From: an uncultured Nitratireductor sp.
GTDB lineage: Bacteria; Pseudomonadota; Alphaproteobacteria; Rhizobiales; Rhizobiaceae
Length of the DNA stretch: 33,343 nt
Assembly (NCBI RefSeq): GCF_913053745.1
Contig: NZ_CAJXGF010000035.1
Coordinates: 1 to 33,343, forward strand
Direction of reading: 5' to 3'
Under the pieces are notes generated by a model that did no database searches, was not told the DNA's origin, and saw only the letters and a list, made by a program, of their open reading frames with translations. Both the position numbers and the translations under genes were made by a program. Of this stretch, positions 1-8,845 are shown piece by piece (the stretch's first letter is position 1; each line of letters begins with the position of its first letter).

Positions 1-15
1 GCGCGGCGCATCCCC

Positions 16-38
16 GCCCGCGATCAGGCCGCGCGGGC
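16..38. terminator. GC-rich hairpin, possible end of an upstream gene
   Basis: GCCCGCG (16-22) can pair with CGCGGGC (32-38) around a 9-base loop. Only a mixed pyrimidine stretch follows on the + strand, with no clean T run, so this is a weak terminator candidate for a gene left of the window. Bases 39-185 hold no gene that I can support; TTGACG at 103-108 could be a -35 element for the ion channel, but the matching -10 (about 126-131) is poor. Confidence 0.25.
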
Positions 39-185
39 TTCCTGACCCCCCTTTCGGTCCAGCCTCAGCCCCGCTTCGACCCCGCTTCGTCCGGCCGTCT
101 TCTTGACGCCCGCCGCCGCGCGCCTCATCTAAGCTGCCAGAGAAGCTCCGGCAGCGGGCCCCTAGCAGCGAAGATCGAAGGCGAG

Positions 186-1040
186 ATGAACAACGGCGAA
201 GCAACAGTCCCCCAAGCCCCCGGCGCCAGCACAACCGCGGCGCCATCCAGGCTGCAACGCCTGATCGAGGCCGCCGCCTTCCAGCACGCCATCACCGCGC
301 TGATCCTGGTGAACGCCTGCATCCTGGGCCTGGAGACGGTGCCGAGCGTCATGGCCGCGACCGGCGAGGTGCTGATGGTCCTGGACCGCATCATCGTCGG
401 CATCTTCGCCGCCGAGATCCTGGCCAAGCTCTGGGTCTACCGGCGCCGCTTCTTCGCCGACTCCTGGAACCTTTTCGACTTCACGGTGGTGGCGATCAGC
501 CTGGTGCCCGCCTCCGCCGCCTTCTCCGTACTGCGCGCCTTGCGCGTGTTGCGCGTCCTGCGCCTCGTGTCCGTCGTGCCCTCCATGCGCAAGGTGGTGC
601 AGGCGCTGCTCGGCGCGATTCCGGGCATGGGCTCCATCGTCGCGCTGCTGGGACTGATCTATTACGTCTGCTCGGTGATCGCGACGAAGCTGTTCGGCGC
701 CGCCTTCCCCGAGTGGTTCGGCAGCATCGGCGCCTCGGCCTATTCGCTGTTCCAGATCATGACCCTGGAAAGCTGGTCGATGGGCATCGTTCGCCCGGTA
801 ATGGAGGTTTATCCCCTCGCCTGGCTGTTCTTTATCCCATTCATCGTCTCGACAACCTTTACGGTGCTCAATCTTTTCATCGGCATCATCGTCTCGGCCA
901 TGCAGGCCGAACACGACGAGGAGGCATCGGCGGAGCGTACCGCGCTGCAGGCCGAACAGGAGATGATCCTCACTGAAATTCGCAGTCTGCGCAAAGAGGT
1001 GCAGGCGATGAACGCCGAGAAACAGCACGCCGAACGCTGA
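186..1040 (+). CDS. Voltage-gated sodium channel, bacterial NaChBac/NavMs type (ion transporter family)
   Basis: This 284-residue protein has the layout of a single-domain bacterial voltage-gated channel, four copies of which form a sodium pore in the inner membrane. Residues 30-130 form the S1-S4 voltage sensor. S4 carries arginines every third position (R117, R120, R123, R126). S5 lies near 148-170. The pore loop holds the selectivity filter TLESWS at 193-198, the signature of the sodium-selective NaChBac group, and S6 spans about 211-239. The tail from 241 to 284 is rich in Glu, Lys and Gln with heptad-like leucines, as expected for the tetramerising coiled coil. The length matches the family (about 270-290). 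It is a lone gene that converges with dcd, 12 bases apart. The sodium selectivity is inferred from the filter; the physiological role in such bacteria (motility, pH or osmotic signalling) is not readable here. Confidence 0.9.
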   Translation: MNNGEATVPQAPGASTTAAPSRLQRLIEAAAFQHAITALILVNACILGLETVPSVMAATGEVLMVLDRIIVGIFAAEILAKLWVYRRRFFADSWNLFDFTVVAISLVPASAAFSVLRALRVLRVLRLVSVVPSMRKVVQALLGAIPGMGSIVALLGLIYYVCSVIATKLFGAAFPEWFGSIGASAYSLFQIMTLESWSMGIVRPVMEVYPLAWLFFIPFIVSTTFTVLNLFIGIIVSAMQAEHDEEASAERTALQAEQEMILTEIRSLRKEVQAMNAEKQHAER

Positions 1041-1052
1041 GCGCGCATGCGA

Positions 1053-2144
1053 TCAGCGCATGCGGAAATGCTTCGAAAGCTTAAGCGACTGTCCCTGATA
1101 GTTGGATTTCAGATCGGCGCCGTATAGCGCCCCCGGCCGTGAGAGCATACGCTCATAAACCAGTCGGCCAACGATCTGCCCGTGTTCCAGAATGAACGGA
1201 ACCTCGTGACTGCGCACCTCCAACACAGCGCGGCTGCCCGTGCCGCCGGCTGACGAATGGCCGAAACCGGGATCGAAAAAACCGGCATAGTGAACGCGAA
1301 ACTCGCCTACGAGAGGATCGAAAGGGGTCATCTCCGCGGCGTGGAGCGGCGGCACGTGTACCGCTTCCTGCGACACGAGAATATAGAACTCGTCCGGATC
1401 GAGGATCAGTCCGCCTGCACCGTCGCCCGTCAGCGGCTCCCAGAAGTCGGCCACATCGTGCTGGTCACGCATATCGACATCGATCAGCGCCGTGTGATGC
1501 TTGGCACGGTATCCGATCAGTCCGTTGTCGTCGCCGCTCAGATCCACTGAAAGTGCGATACCGCCGCCGGTGATGTTGGGATCCTCGGCAGCGACCAGCG
1601 TTTCGCGCGCGTGCAACTGCGCCAACGCGCTTTCATCGAGCAGCGCCTTGCCGCTGCGAAACCGGATTTGCGAAAGGCGCGAGCCCGTGCGCACCACGAT
1701 CGGAAAGGTGCGTGGACTCACCTCAATGTAGAGCGGGCCCGAATAGCCATGCGGGATCTTGTCGAACTCCTGGCCATAATCGGTCATCACGCGCGTGAAG
1801 ATGTCGAGCCTGCCCGTTGAGCTCTTGGGATTGGCGGAGGCGGAAATGTCGTCTGGTAGGTCGAGACCTTCCAAAAGCGGCACGATATAAACGCAGCCCG
1901 TCTCCAGGACCGCGCCTTCGTCGAGCTGGATTTCATGCAGCCTGAGCTTCTCCAGTTTTTCGGAGACGCGGTGATTGGGGCCCGGGAGGAAACTGGCACG
2001 CACCCGGTAGGCGACGGTCCCGAGCCTCACATCGAGACTGGCCGGCTGGATCTGGTCGTCGTCCAGCGGGCGGGCGGAGGCAAGCACTCCGTTGTCGAAC
2101 AATGCCGCGATGTCCTTGTCAGGCAGAATTCCCGCTTTGGCCAA
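1053..2144 (-). CDS. dcd: 2'-deoxycytidine 5'-triphosphate deaminase, long alphaproteobacterial form
   Basis: The 363-residue product belongs to the Dcd/dUTPase fold and is expected to deaminate dCTP to dUTP for thymidylate synthesis. It is about twice the length of E. coli Dcd (about 193 residues). The N-terminal half has the recognisable core (DIQPASLDVRLG-like start, then ASANPKSSTGRLDIFTRV near 102-119). The C-terminal half repeats a similar beta-rich pattern (FDPGFGH, FILEHGQIVGRL), as in the long form seen in many Rhizobiales. The start codon is TTG (2142-2144), supported by AAGGAG seven to twelve bases upstream on the minus strand. It is divergent from metZ and convergent with the ion channel. 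Family membership is clear; the exact activity of the double-length form is known to me only by annotation. Confidence 0.85.
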   Translation of the reverse strand: MAKAGILPDKDIAALFDNGVLASARPLDDDQIQPASLDVRLGTVAYRVRASFLPGPNHRVSEKLEKLRLHEIQLDEGAVLETGCVYIVPLLEGLDLPDDISASANPKSSTGRLDIFTRVMTDYGQEFDKIPHGYSGPLYIEVSPRTFPIVVRTGSRLSQIRFRSGKALLDESALAQLHARETLVAAEDPNITGGGIALSVDLSGDDNGLIGYRAKHHTALIDVDMRDQHDVADFWEPLTGDGAGGLILDPDEFYILVSQEAVHVPPLHAAEMTPFDPLVGEFRVHYAGFFDPGFGHSSAGGTGSRAVLEVRSHEVPFILEHGQIVGRLVYERMLSRPGALYGADLKSNYQGQSLKLSKHFRMR

Positions 2145-2197
2145 CGCCCCTCTCCTTACACAGGCTTTAATTCATCGAGGTTTAGCGCTGCTTGTCG

Positions 2198-2226
2198 TTG
2201 ACGCAAGGCGCTTGAAGGTCTAATGG
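2198..2226 (+). promoter_or_regulatory. metZ promoter (-35 TTGACG, -10 TAATGG)
   Basis: TTGACG (2198-2203) and TAATGG (2221-2226) are separated by 17 bases. The predicted start site, about 2232-2234, falls at the 5' edge of the SAM-II aptamer, which is where a riboswitch transcript should begin. The agreement between the two signals makes this a good sigma-70-type promoter. Confidence 0.65.
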
Positions 2227-2231
2227 ACCTT

Positions 2232-2290
2232 TATCCCGTGGTGATTTGGCCGGTCGGCTTGCAGCCACGTTAAAGAAGTCGCTAAAAGGC
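2232..2290 (+). promoter_or_regulatory. SAM-II riboswitch aptamer controlling metZ
   Basis: The segment carries the SAM-II (metA motif) consensus. Stem P1 is CGTGG (2237-2241) with CCACG (2265-2269). The loop holds TGATTTG (2242-2248), followed by GGCTTGCAG before the 3' strand, and the conserved 3' part has GTTAAAGAAGTCGCTAAAAGG (2269-2289) that closes the pseudoknot. SAM-II elements are known to sit upstream of methionine genes in alphaproteobacteria and to switch expression off when S-adenosylmethionine binds. Position before metZ and after a promoter fits this. I recognised it from the consensus; a covariance-model search was not run. Confidence 0.9.
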
Positions 2291-2306
2291 CGCGCTCGAT
2301 TACCGA

Positions 2307-2338
2307 ACCGGCATGCGACTTCCCGCGGCCGGTTTTTT
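2307..2338 (+). terminator. Intrinsic terminator acting as the SAM-II expression platform
   Basis: ACCGGC (2307-2312) pairs with GCCGGT (2328-2333); inside it GCG (2315-2317) can pair with CGC (2324-2326), and six T residues (2333-2338) follow. A competing pairing exists: GGCCGCG (2288-2294) with CGCGGCC (2324-2330). Its first two Gs belong to the 3' end of the aptamer. The inferred switch is that SAM-bound aptamer holds those bases, the terminator forms and metZ is off; without SAM the alternative stem forms and transcription continues. Confidence 0.75.
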
Positions 2339-2354
2339 GGTGGGTGTAGAAGCG

Positions 2355-3545
2355 ATGACAGATCATTCCGAAAACGACTGGAAAGCACAGACAGCCCTTA
2401 TCCATGGGGGGGTCACGCGCTCTCACTTTGGAGAAACGTCCGAAGCAATCTATCTGACGCAGGGCTTCGTCTACGATAGCGCGGAGGCCGCCGAAGCCCG
2501 TTTCAAGGGCGACGAACCCGGTTTTGTCTATTCGCGCTATGCCAATCCAACCGTGGATATGTTCGAACGCCGCATGTGCGCACTGGAAGGTGCCGAGGAA
2601 GCCCGCGCCATGTCCTCCGGTATGGCCGCCGTCACCGCTGCGCTTCTGTGCTCGCTCAGAGCGGGCGACCATGTGGTCGCCGGCCGTGCGCTGTTTGGCT
2701 CTTGCCGCTGGGTGGTTGAAACGCTGATGCCACGCTACGGAATCGAGACGACATTGGTCGACGGAGCGAAACTTGAGAACTGGAAGGCCGCCATACGCCC
2801 CAACACCAGGCTTTTCTTCCTCGAAAGTCCCACCAATCCGACACTGGAAGTGGCCGACATCGCCGGTATCGCCGCTCTTGCAAACGAGATCGGCGCACGT
2901 CTGGTGGTCGACAATGTGTTCGCCACACCGCTCCTGCAGAAACCTCTGGAACTCGGTGCGCATGTGGTTGTCTATTCCGCCACCAAACACATCGACGGCC
3001 AGGGTCGATGTCTGGGTGGGGTCGTGCTCTCGGATAAAGAGTGGGTCGACGAGCAATTGCAGGATTTCTTCCGCCATACGGGACCGAGTCTTTCGCCGTT
3101 CAATGCCTGGACGCTGCTCAAGGGGCTCGAAACGCTGCCGCTTCGTGTACGCCAGCAAACGGAAAGTGCCGGCCGCATCGCCGATCTGCTCGCCGAACAC
3201 CCCAAAGTCGCTCGCGTCATCTACCCCGGCCGCAAGGATCATCCTCAGGCCGACATTATCGCCCGGCAGATGACGGGTGGTTCAACGCTGCTTTGCATTG
3301 AATTGAAGGGCGGCAAGAAAGAAGCCTTCGCTTTCGAGAACGCACTGAAGATCGTACAGATCTCCAACAATCTCGGAGACGCAAAAAGTCTGATAACCCA
3401 TCCCGCCACGACCACCCACAAGAATCTGTCGGATGAAGCGCGTGGCGAACTGGGCATCGGCGACGGCATGCTGCGCCTGTCCGTGGGGCTGGAGGATAGT
3501 GACGATCTCATCGCCGACATCGAACAGGCGCTGGCCACCGTTTAA
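2355..3545 (+). CDS. metZ: O-succinylhomoserine sulfhydrylase
   Basis: A PLP enzyme of the Cys/Met metabolism family that makes homocysteine from O-succinylhomoserine and sulfide (direct sulfhydrylation route to methionine). The 396-residue product has the family signatures: YSRYANPT near 59-66, the cofactor-contacting SSGMAA at 87-92, the aspartate D186 in VVDNVFATP and the Schiff-base lysine K211 in YSATKHIDGQGR. I chose the ATG at 2355 because an in-frame ATG at 2313 lies inside the terminator stem of the riboswitch. Expression is expected to be repressed by SAM. MetB/MetY-like relatives share the fold, but the sequence and the SAM-II context favour MetZ. It converges with the phosphatidyltransferase gene 15 bases away. 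Confidence 0.93.
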   Translation: MTDHSENDWKAQTALIHGGVTRSHFGETSEAIYLTQGFVYDSAEAAEARFKGDEPGFVYSRYANPTVDMFERRMCALEGAEEARAMSSGMAAVTAALLCSLRAGDHVVAGRALFGSCRWVVETLMPRYGIETTLVDGAKLENWKAAIRPNTRLFFLESPTNPTLEVADIAGIAALANEIGARLVVDNVFATPLLQKPLELGAHVVVYSATKHIDGQGRCLGGVVLSDKEWVDEQLQDFFRHTGPSLSPFNAWTLLKGLETLPLRVRQQTESAGRIADLLAEHPKVARVIYPGRKDHPQADIIARQMTGGSTLLCIELKGGKKEAFAFENALKIVQISNNLGDAKSLITHPATTTHKNLSDEARGELGIGDGMLRLSVGLEDSDDLIADIEQALATV

Positions 3546-3560
3546 TCTCGTTCCGACGTT

Positions 3561-4166
3561 TTAGCCGAAGCGGCTGCCGGCCAGCACAATGCGCGACACC
3601 GTCGTGTAGGCAGTGACCGCAGCAAAGACATAAGCGATGATCGGAAACCATGCCGGGAAGAGGCACATGGCCACGAAGACGGCCAGCGTCTCGCTAGCCT
3701 CAGCCAGTCCAGTGGTGAAGAACAGCGACTTCTCGCCACGTGCCCGGCTCTTGAGTCTGTTCTTTTCCGCCATCACCGCATAGGCGAGAAAGCTCGCCCC
3801 ATTGACGTAAAAGGCGAGCAACAGCACCGCGCCGGAAATGGCGTTGGCCCCGGGATCGGCAATAATGAAGCCGAGCGGTACAGCGCCATAGAAGGCGAAG
3901 TCCAGTACGATGTCGAGATAGCCGCCGAAATCGGTCTTGCCGTTGATCCGCGCCACTGCGCCGTCCAGTCCATCGCATAAACGACTGGCGAGAACGAGGG
4001 CGAGACCCGCCCAGTAGGCCTCGAACGCGATTGCCCCGGCAGCCATCAATCCCAGGATCAGCCCCGAATAGGTGATGGCGTTTGCACGCACACCCGCCGT
4101 AGCGAGTTGCTCTGCCAACGCCGATAATCCGGGATCGATCTTTCGGTGCGCCCAGCCGTCGAGCAT
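3561..4166 (-). CDS. CDP-alcohol phosphatidyltransferase family membrane protein
   Basis: The 201-residue protein is an integral membrane enzyme of the family that transfers a phosphatidyl group from a CDP-alcohol to a second alcohol. The active-site motif is visible at 65-89: D65, D68-G69, A72-R73, then G81, D85 and D89, with the four metal-binding aspartates in place. There are seven rather than eight residues between AR and the following G. Several hydrophobic helices surround it (about 28-60, 95-130, 160-195). It is a single gene, divergent from apaG. The alcohol substrate cannot be read from the sequence: it could be a PgsA or Pcs relative or an uncharacterised branch, and I do not assign a symbol. 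Confidence 0.85.
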   Translation of the reverse strand: MLDGWAHRKIDPGLSALAEQLATAGVRANAITYSGLILGLMAAGAIAFEAYWAGLALVLASRLCDGLDGAVARINGKTDFGGYLDIVLDFAFYGAVPLGFIIADPGANAISGAVLLLAFYVNGASFLAYAVMAEKNRLKSRARGEKSLFFTTGLAEASETLAVFVAMCLFPAWFPIIAYVFAAVTAYTTVSRIVLAGSRFG

Positions 4167-4358
4167 GTTTCACCATCGCGTCATCTTGTCACCAATGCCC
4201 CTGCTTAGCGTGTTTCAACCTCTCATGCCGCTCACAATGGCGTCATGGGTTTTCCCGGCTTCATGCATGAACTGCCGGACGTTCTCTGCTATGCTCTTGA
4301 ACTTTTAGAAGACGGGGCCATCCTCACCGCTTGGAGCACGCCAACACGAGTCCGAGTC

Positions 4359-4751
4359 ATGTACAGAGCTGTTACCCAGTCTATCGAAGTGAGCGCCGAA
4401 CCCAGCTACCTGTCCGCACAATCAGACCCCGAAAGCGGCCATTTCGTCTGGGCCTATCGCATCACCATCACCAACCATTCGCCGCTGACGGTACAACTCG
4501 TCGCACGGTACTGGCACATCACGGACGAAACCGGGCGTGTGCAGGAGGTGCGCGGCGAAGGCGTGGTGGGCGAGCAGCCGGTGCTGGAGCCGGGCGACAG
4601 CTACACCTACACTTCCGGCTGTCCGCTCTCCGCCCCTTCGGGCATCATGGTCGGGCGCTACACGATGCGCGGGCCGCGCGGTGCCTTTTTCGATGTGGAC
4701 ATCCCGGCATTTTCGCTCGATCTGCCAGGCGCAGCCACGCGGATCAACTGA
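4359..4751 (+). CDS. apaG: ApaG protein (Co2+/Mg2+ efflux family, DUF525)
   Basis: A 130-residue protein equal in length to E. coli ApaG, with an immunoglobulin-like beta-sandwich fold. The family pattern is clear: [22 protein letters not shown] at about 33-54, the glycine-rich GEGVVGEQP near 64-72 and the C-terminal GRYTM then [11 protein letters not shown]. The reading frame is open from 4245, but the alignment with known ApaG begins at the ATG at 4359, so the extension is rejected. The biochemical role is poorly defined; links to metal efflux and diadenosine tetraphosphate are from genetics in enterobacteria. Its last 8 bases overlap the 3' end of hslO on the opposite strand. Confidence 0.9.
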   Translation: MYRAVTQSIEVSAEPSYLSAQSDPESGHFVWAYRITITNHSPLTVQLVARYWHITDETGRVQEVRGEGVVGEQPVLEPGDSYTYTSGCPLSAPSGIMVGRYTMRGPRGAFFDVDIPAFSLDLPGAATRIN

Positions 4752-5726
4752 AATCGCCGGGATCGAACACGTACTCCGTCGAGCAGAATTCGCAGGTGAC
4801 GCGGATAACGCCGTCCTCAATGCTGTCGGCCACCTCTTCAGGGGTAAAGCCGTCCAGCACGGACTTGATCTTGTCACGCGAGCAAGAGCAATCGTCCCGA
4901 ACGTTCGCTCCCTCGTAGACACGCACGCCATGCTCGTGAAACAGGCGATAGAGAAGGCGCTCGGCCCCAACCGTCGGATCCACGAGCTCGGTGATTTCGG
5001 CCGTGGAAAGCAGCATCCGCGCTTCCTGCCATGCATCGTCCTCAGGATGTGTCGATCCGTCGTGGTCCTCGTCACCATCGCCGCCCGGCAAATCGAGGCT
5101 GCGCATGCGTTCGGACGAATTGGGCAGAAACTGCAGCAGCAATCCGCCAGCGCGCCAATGCTCCTGGCCACCCTCGGCTCCCGGGAGCACCATCTTGGCC
5201 ACGCCGAGCCGAACTTCGGTCGGGATCTGCTCGGACTGGCGGAAATATGTGCGCGCCACGTCTTCCAGAGTGGTGCCGTCGAGCTGGACTATGCCTTGGT
5301 AGCGTTGCATGTCCGAACCCTGATCGACCGTCAACGCCAAGACACCGGCACCGAGGAGGTCTTCCGGTGCAACCTTGCCGGCAGCCATCGCCTCATCGAG
5401 GCGTGTCTCGTCAAAACGCGCATAGGCGCGCACGGAACTCGGCGTGGTAAAATCAGCGACCAGCATGTCCACCGGTCCGTCCGAACGGGTTTGCACAATG
5501 AACTTGCCTTCGAATTTCAGCGAACTGCCCAAAAGCACCGTGAGCACGATTACTTCGGCGAGCAGTCTGGCAACCGGCTCGGGATATGTGTGCCGGGCGA
5601 GTATCTGATCGAGCATCGGCCCGAGCTGAACCGCACGTCCGCGTACGTCCAGCGGGTCCACGTCGAAAGGAACGACGTGGTCGTCGCCGGCAAAACCGAA
5701 CTCGCCCAATTGTCTCGTTTCGCTCG

Positions 5727-5745
<19 letters not shown>
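4744..5745 (-). CDS. hslO: Hsp33 redox-regulated chaperone
   Basis: Cytoplasmic holdase chaperone activated by oxidative unfolding, 333 residues. The C-terminal redox switch has all four zinc-binding cysteines: C286-x-C288 (CSC) and C318-x2-C321 (CEFC). The N-terminal substrate-binding domain matches the family ([25 protein letters not shown] near 40-64). An acidic insert at 221-236 is rich in Asp and Glu and looks like a flexible linker. The ATG start overlaps the argF stop by 19 bases, so translation is probably coupled in an argD-argF-hslO operon. That order is often seen in Rhizobiales. At its 3' end it overlaps apaG by 8 bases. Confidence 0.93.
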
Positions 5746-6644
<899 letters not shown>

Positions 6645-6663
6645 GCCTGTCTCCCTGGTTTTC

Positions 6664-7857
6664 TCAAGCATCGGCTTTTTCGGTCGTCCTCACCGTGGCG
6701 GCGGCATCGTGAATGCGCTTCACCGCTTCGCGGATCTCGTCTTCGGTGATGATCAACGGCGGCAGGAGCCGCAGCACATTGTCGCCGGCCGGCACCACGA
6801 GCATCTTCTGATCTCGTAACGCCTCGAGCAGACGCGTGTTCTGCACCTTGCACTTGATGCCCAGCATGAGACCTTCGCCACGCACGCCCTCGATGATATC
6901 GGGGAATTCGTCCGCGACCGCCGCCAGGCTCTGTTTGAAATGAAGCCCCTTCTTGCCGATGCTTTCCAGGAAGCCGTCTTCCAGAACCACGTCGAGAACG
7001 GCATTGCCGACAGCCATGGCGAGCGGGTTGCCACCAAAGGTCGTGCCATGGGTGCCGGGGGTCATGCCCTTGGCCGCTTCCGCCGTCGCCAGGCAGGCGC
7101 CCAGCGGGAAGCCACCGCCAATCCCCTTGGCCACCGCCATCAGGTCCGGCGTGATCTCGGCCCATTCGTGGGCGAACAGCTTGCCCGTGCGCCCCACACC
7201 GCTCTGCACCTCGTCGAGGATGAGTAACAGACCGTGGCGATCGCAGAGCTCGCGCAGACGCCGCAGCGATGCATTGGGGATAGGACGAACGCCGCCCTCC
7301 CCTTGAATGGGTTCGACCAAAATGCCTGCCGTTTCCGGCCCGATGGCCTGCAAAAGCGCGGCCATGTCGTCGAACGGCACTTGATCGAAACCTTCCACCT
7401 TCGGCCCGAAACCTTCGAGATACTTCGCCTGCCCGCCGGCCGCGATGGTGGCCAGCGTACGACCGTGAAAAGCGCCTTCGAAGGTGATGATGCGGTAGCG
7501 TTCCGGCTGCCCGTTCACATGGTGGTAACGTCGCGCCGTCTTTATGGCACATTCCAGCGCCTCCGCACCGGAATTGGTGAAGAAGACCTTATCGGCAAAA
7601 CTGTCTTCGACAAGGCGCTCGCCCAACCGGCGCTGCCCCGGGATCTCATAAACGTTGGAGACATGCCACAGTTTGCCCGCCTGCTCCGTCAATGCGGCAA
7701 CCAGGTGCGGATGGGCATGCCCCAGCGAGTTGACAGCGATGCCTGCGGCGAAATCCAGATAGCGTTCGCCCTCGGCGGTCTCTATCCAGCATCCTTCGCC
7801 CCGCTCGAACGCGAGAGGTTGACGAGCATAAGTTCCATAAAGCGCAGATTCACGCAT
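6664..7857 (-). CDS. argD: Acetylornithine aminotransferase (class III PLP transaminase)
   Basis: Transfers an amino group from glutamate to N-acetylglutamate semialdehyde in arginine synthesis and may also serve in lysine synthesis. The protein has 397 residues from the ATG at 7857. Cofactor features are present: the phosphate-binding [11 protein letters not shown] near 92-102, the [14 protein letters not shown] segment with its Asp, and the Schiff-base lysine in [14 protein letters not shown] at about 244. The ATG is preferred over a GTG two codons upstream because GGAG sits nine bases before it. First gene of the argD-argF-hslO run, behind a strong minus-strand promoter near 7961-7989. Confidence 0.95.
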   Translation of the reverse strand: MRESALYGTYARQPLAFERGEGCWIETAEGERYLDFAAGIAVNSLGHAHPHLVAALTEQAGKLWHVSNVYEIPGQRRLGERLVEDSFADKVFFTNSGAEALECAIKTARRYHHVNGQPERYRIITFEGAFHGRTLATIAAGGQAKYLEGFGPKVEGFDQVPFDDMAALLQAIGPETAGILVEPIQGEGGVRPIPNASLRRLRELCDRHGLLLILDEVQSGVGRTGKLFAHEWAEITPDLMAVAKGIGGGFPLGACLATAEAAKGMTPGTHGTTFGGNPLAMAVGNAVLDVVLEDGFLESIGKKGLHFKQSLAAVADEFPDIIEGVRGEGLMLGIKCKVQNTRLLEALRDQKMLVVPAGDNVLRLLPPLIITEDEIREAVKRIHDAAATVRTTEKADA

Positions 7858-7933
7858 CCACACGGTCTCCGCTGAGCCTGAGATTGGTTTCCGCCCCGCG
7901 CAGCCACAGGGTACGGAAGAATGAAATCAAAAT

Positions 7934-7950
7934 GCCGCCCAAGGGGCGGC
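7934..7950 (-). promoter_or_regulatory. Hairpin in the argD leader, terminator-like
   Basis: GCCGCCC and GGGCGGC form a perfect 7-bp stem with a 3-base loop (7934-7950). Read on the minus strand, the direction of argD, it is followed by ATTTTGATTT, so it resembles an intrinsic terminator or a 5' stabilising hairpin. It starts only a few bases after the predicted argD transcription start. No T run follows it on the plus strand. Confidence 0.5.
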
Positions 7951-7960
7951 ACTCGTGCGA

Positions 7961-7989
7961 TTTATCGGTTGTTTCCGCGTGCCTGTCAA
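7961..7989 (-). promoter_or_regulatory. Promoter for argD-argF-hslO
   Basis: On the minus strand a perfect -35 TTGACA (7984-7989) and a -10 GATAAA (7961-7966) are separated by 17 bases. The start site would be near 7954, giving a leader of about 97 bases before argD. Confidence 0.65.
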
Positions 7990-8052
7990 CGCACGCGGCG
8001 CGACAGCTCAATGACACGGCAAGGCAGCAAATTGGGGAAAACCTCAAAAACC

Positions 8053-8205
8053 GAATCAGCTTACGGTAAGGACTCTTGTCACAGAGTCTGCCGATAAGGT
8101 AGTTTCTACCCAAGCAAAAAGACTACATTTTGTGCGGCGGACCACATCTACCATGATTATATGGTGCTCCCTCGGCTTTGGCTGAGCGGGATAGGATTCG
8201 GATTC
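8053..8205. promoter_or_regulatory. GANTC (CcrM methylation) site cluster upstream of gcrA
   Basis: Five GANTC sites lie in 153 bases: GAATC 8053-8057, GACTC 8071-8075, GAGTC 8084-8088, GATTC 8195-8199 and GATTC 8201-8205. Random expectation is about one per 256 bases. The second and third are the arms of an inverted repeat, GACTCT (8071-8076) and AGAGTC (8083-8088). CcrM methylates GANTC in alphaproteobacteria and GcrA acts at promoters carrying such methylated sites, so methylation-linked autoregulation of gcrA is a natural reading. The rest of the 7858-8231 gap holds the argD promoter and leader, and no further gene that I can support. Confidence 0.6.
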
Positions 8206-8231
8206 CGCACGCTGGACAGGAGCGTGTCCCG

Positions 8232-8741
8232 ATGAACTGGACAGACGAAAGAGTCGAAACCTTAAAGAAATTGTGGGCGGAAGGCTTGAGCGCAAGCCAG
8301 ATCGCAGCGCAACTCGGTGGCGTGAGCCGCAATGCTGTGATCGGCAAGGTCCATCGGCTCAAGCTCTCCAGCCGTGGTCGAGCGACAAGCCCGCGCACAC
8401 GCCAGAAGAAGACTCCAGCAGCGCCGAGCACCACGACACGCCGCCCGCGCAATACGCGCCCGTCAACGGTCACCGTTGGAGCCACTGCTCTTCAGGTGCA
8501 ATTCGACGAAGAGCCGGTCGCGCGCACGTATCTTCGTCCGACCGAAGATGTGGTGGTACCGATTTCGCGCAAGCTTGAACTCGTGCAGCTTACAGAAACC
8601 ACCTGCAAATGGCCGAATGGTGACCCGCTTTCGGAAGATTTCAGCTTCTGTGGCAATGATGCCGGCGAGAACGGTCCCTACTGCACCTATCACTCGCGCA
8701 TTGCCTATCAACCTGCATCGGAACGGCGCAGGAACCGCTGA
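8232..8741 (+). CDS. gcrA: GcrA cell-cycle regulator
   Basis: GcrA binds sigma-70 RNA polymerase and activates promoters carrying methylated GANTC sites during the alphaproteobacterial cell cycle. The 169-residue product starts with the hallmark helix-turn-helix region MNWTDERVETLKKLW, through SRNAVIGKVHRLKL (1-45). A basic, Pro/Thr-rich linker follows. The C-terminal RNA polymerase-interacting part has the conserved CKWP, FCGN and YCTYH cysteines and histidine. The ATG at 8232 has AGGAG nine bases upstream (8218-8222). The reading frame is open further upstream, but the alignment starts here. Single gene, with its own terminator at 8768-8800. Confidence 0.95.
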   Translation: MNWTDERVETLKKLWAEGLSASQIAAQLGGVSRNAVIGKVHRLKLSSRGRATSPRTRQKKTPAAPSTTTRRPRNTRPSTVTVGATALQVQFDEEPVARTYLRPTEDVVVPISRKLELVQLTETTCKWPNGDPLSEDFSFCGNDAGENGPYCTYHSRIAYQPASERRRNR

Positions 8742-8767
8742 TCATCAACACAGCTCTCCTCTGCGCT

Positions 8768-8800
8768 ACCCGGCTGTCGCATCGTCGCAGCCGGGTTTTT
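8768..8800 (+). terminator. Intrinsic terminator of gcrA
   Basis: ACCCGGCTG (8768-8776) pairs perfectly with CAGCCGGGT (8788-8796) around an 11-base loop, and T residues run through 8796-8800 with more T-rich sequence after. It lies 27 bases past the gcrA stop codon. Confidence 0.85.
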
Positions 8801-8845
8801 CTTTGCCTGAACAGTCAGAGCGCTGGTGAAAGCTGCCGCAAAAGA

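Noticed and set aside
2220-3242. 340-codon minus-strand frame opposite metZ and the riboswitch
   Set aside because: Antisense shadow; it runs through the aptamer and terminator and has no recognisable family.
7850-8113. Minus-strand frame of 87 codons before argD
   Set aside because: It crosses the argD promoter and leader hairpin, and shows no family similarity.
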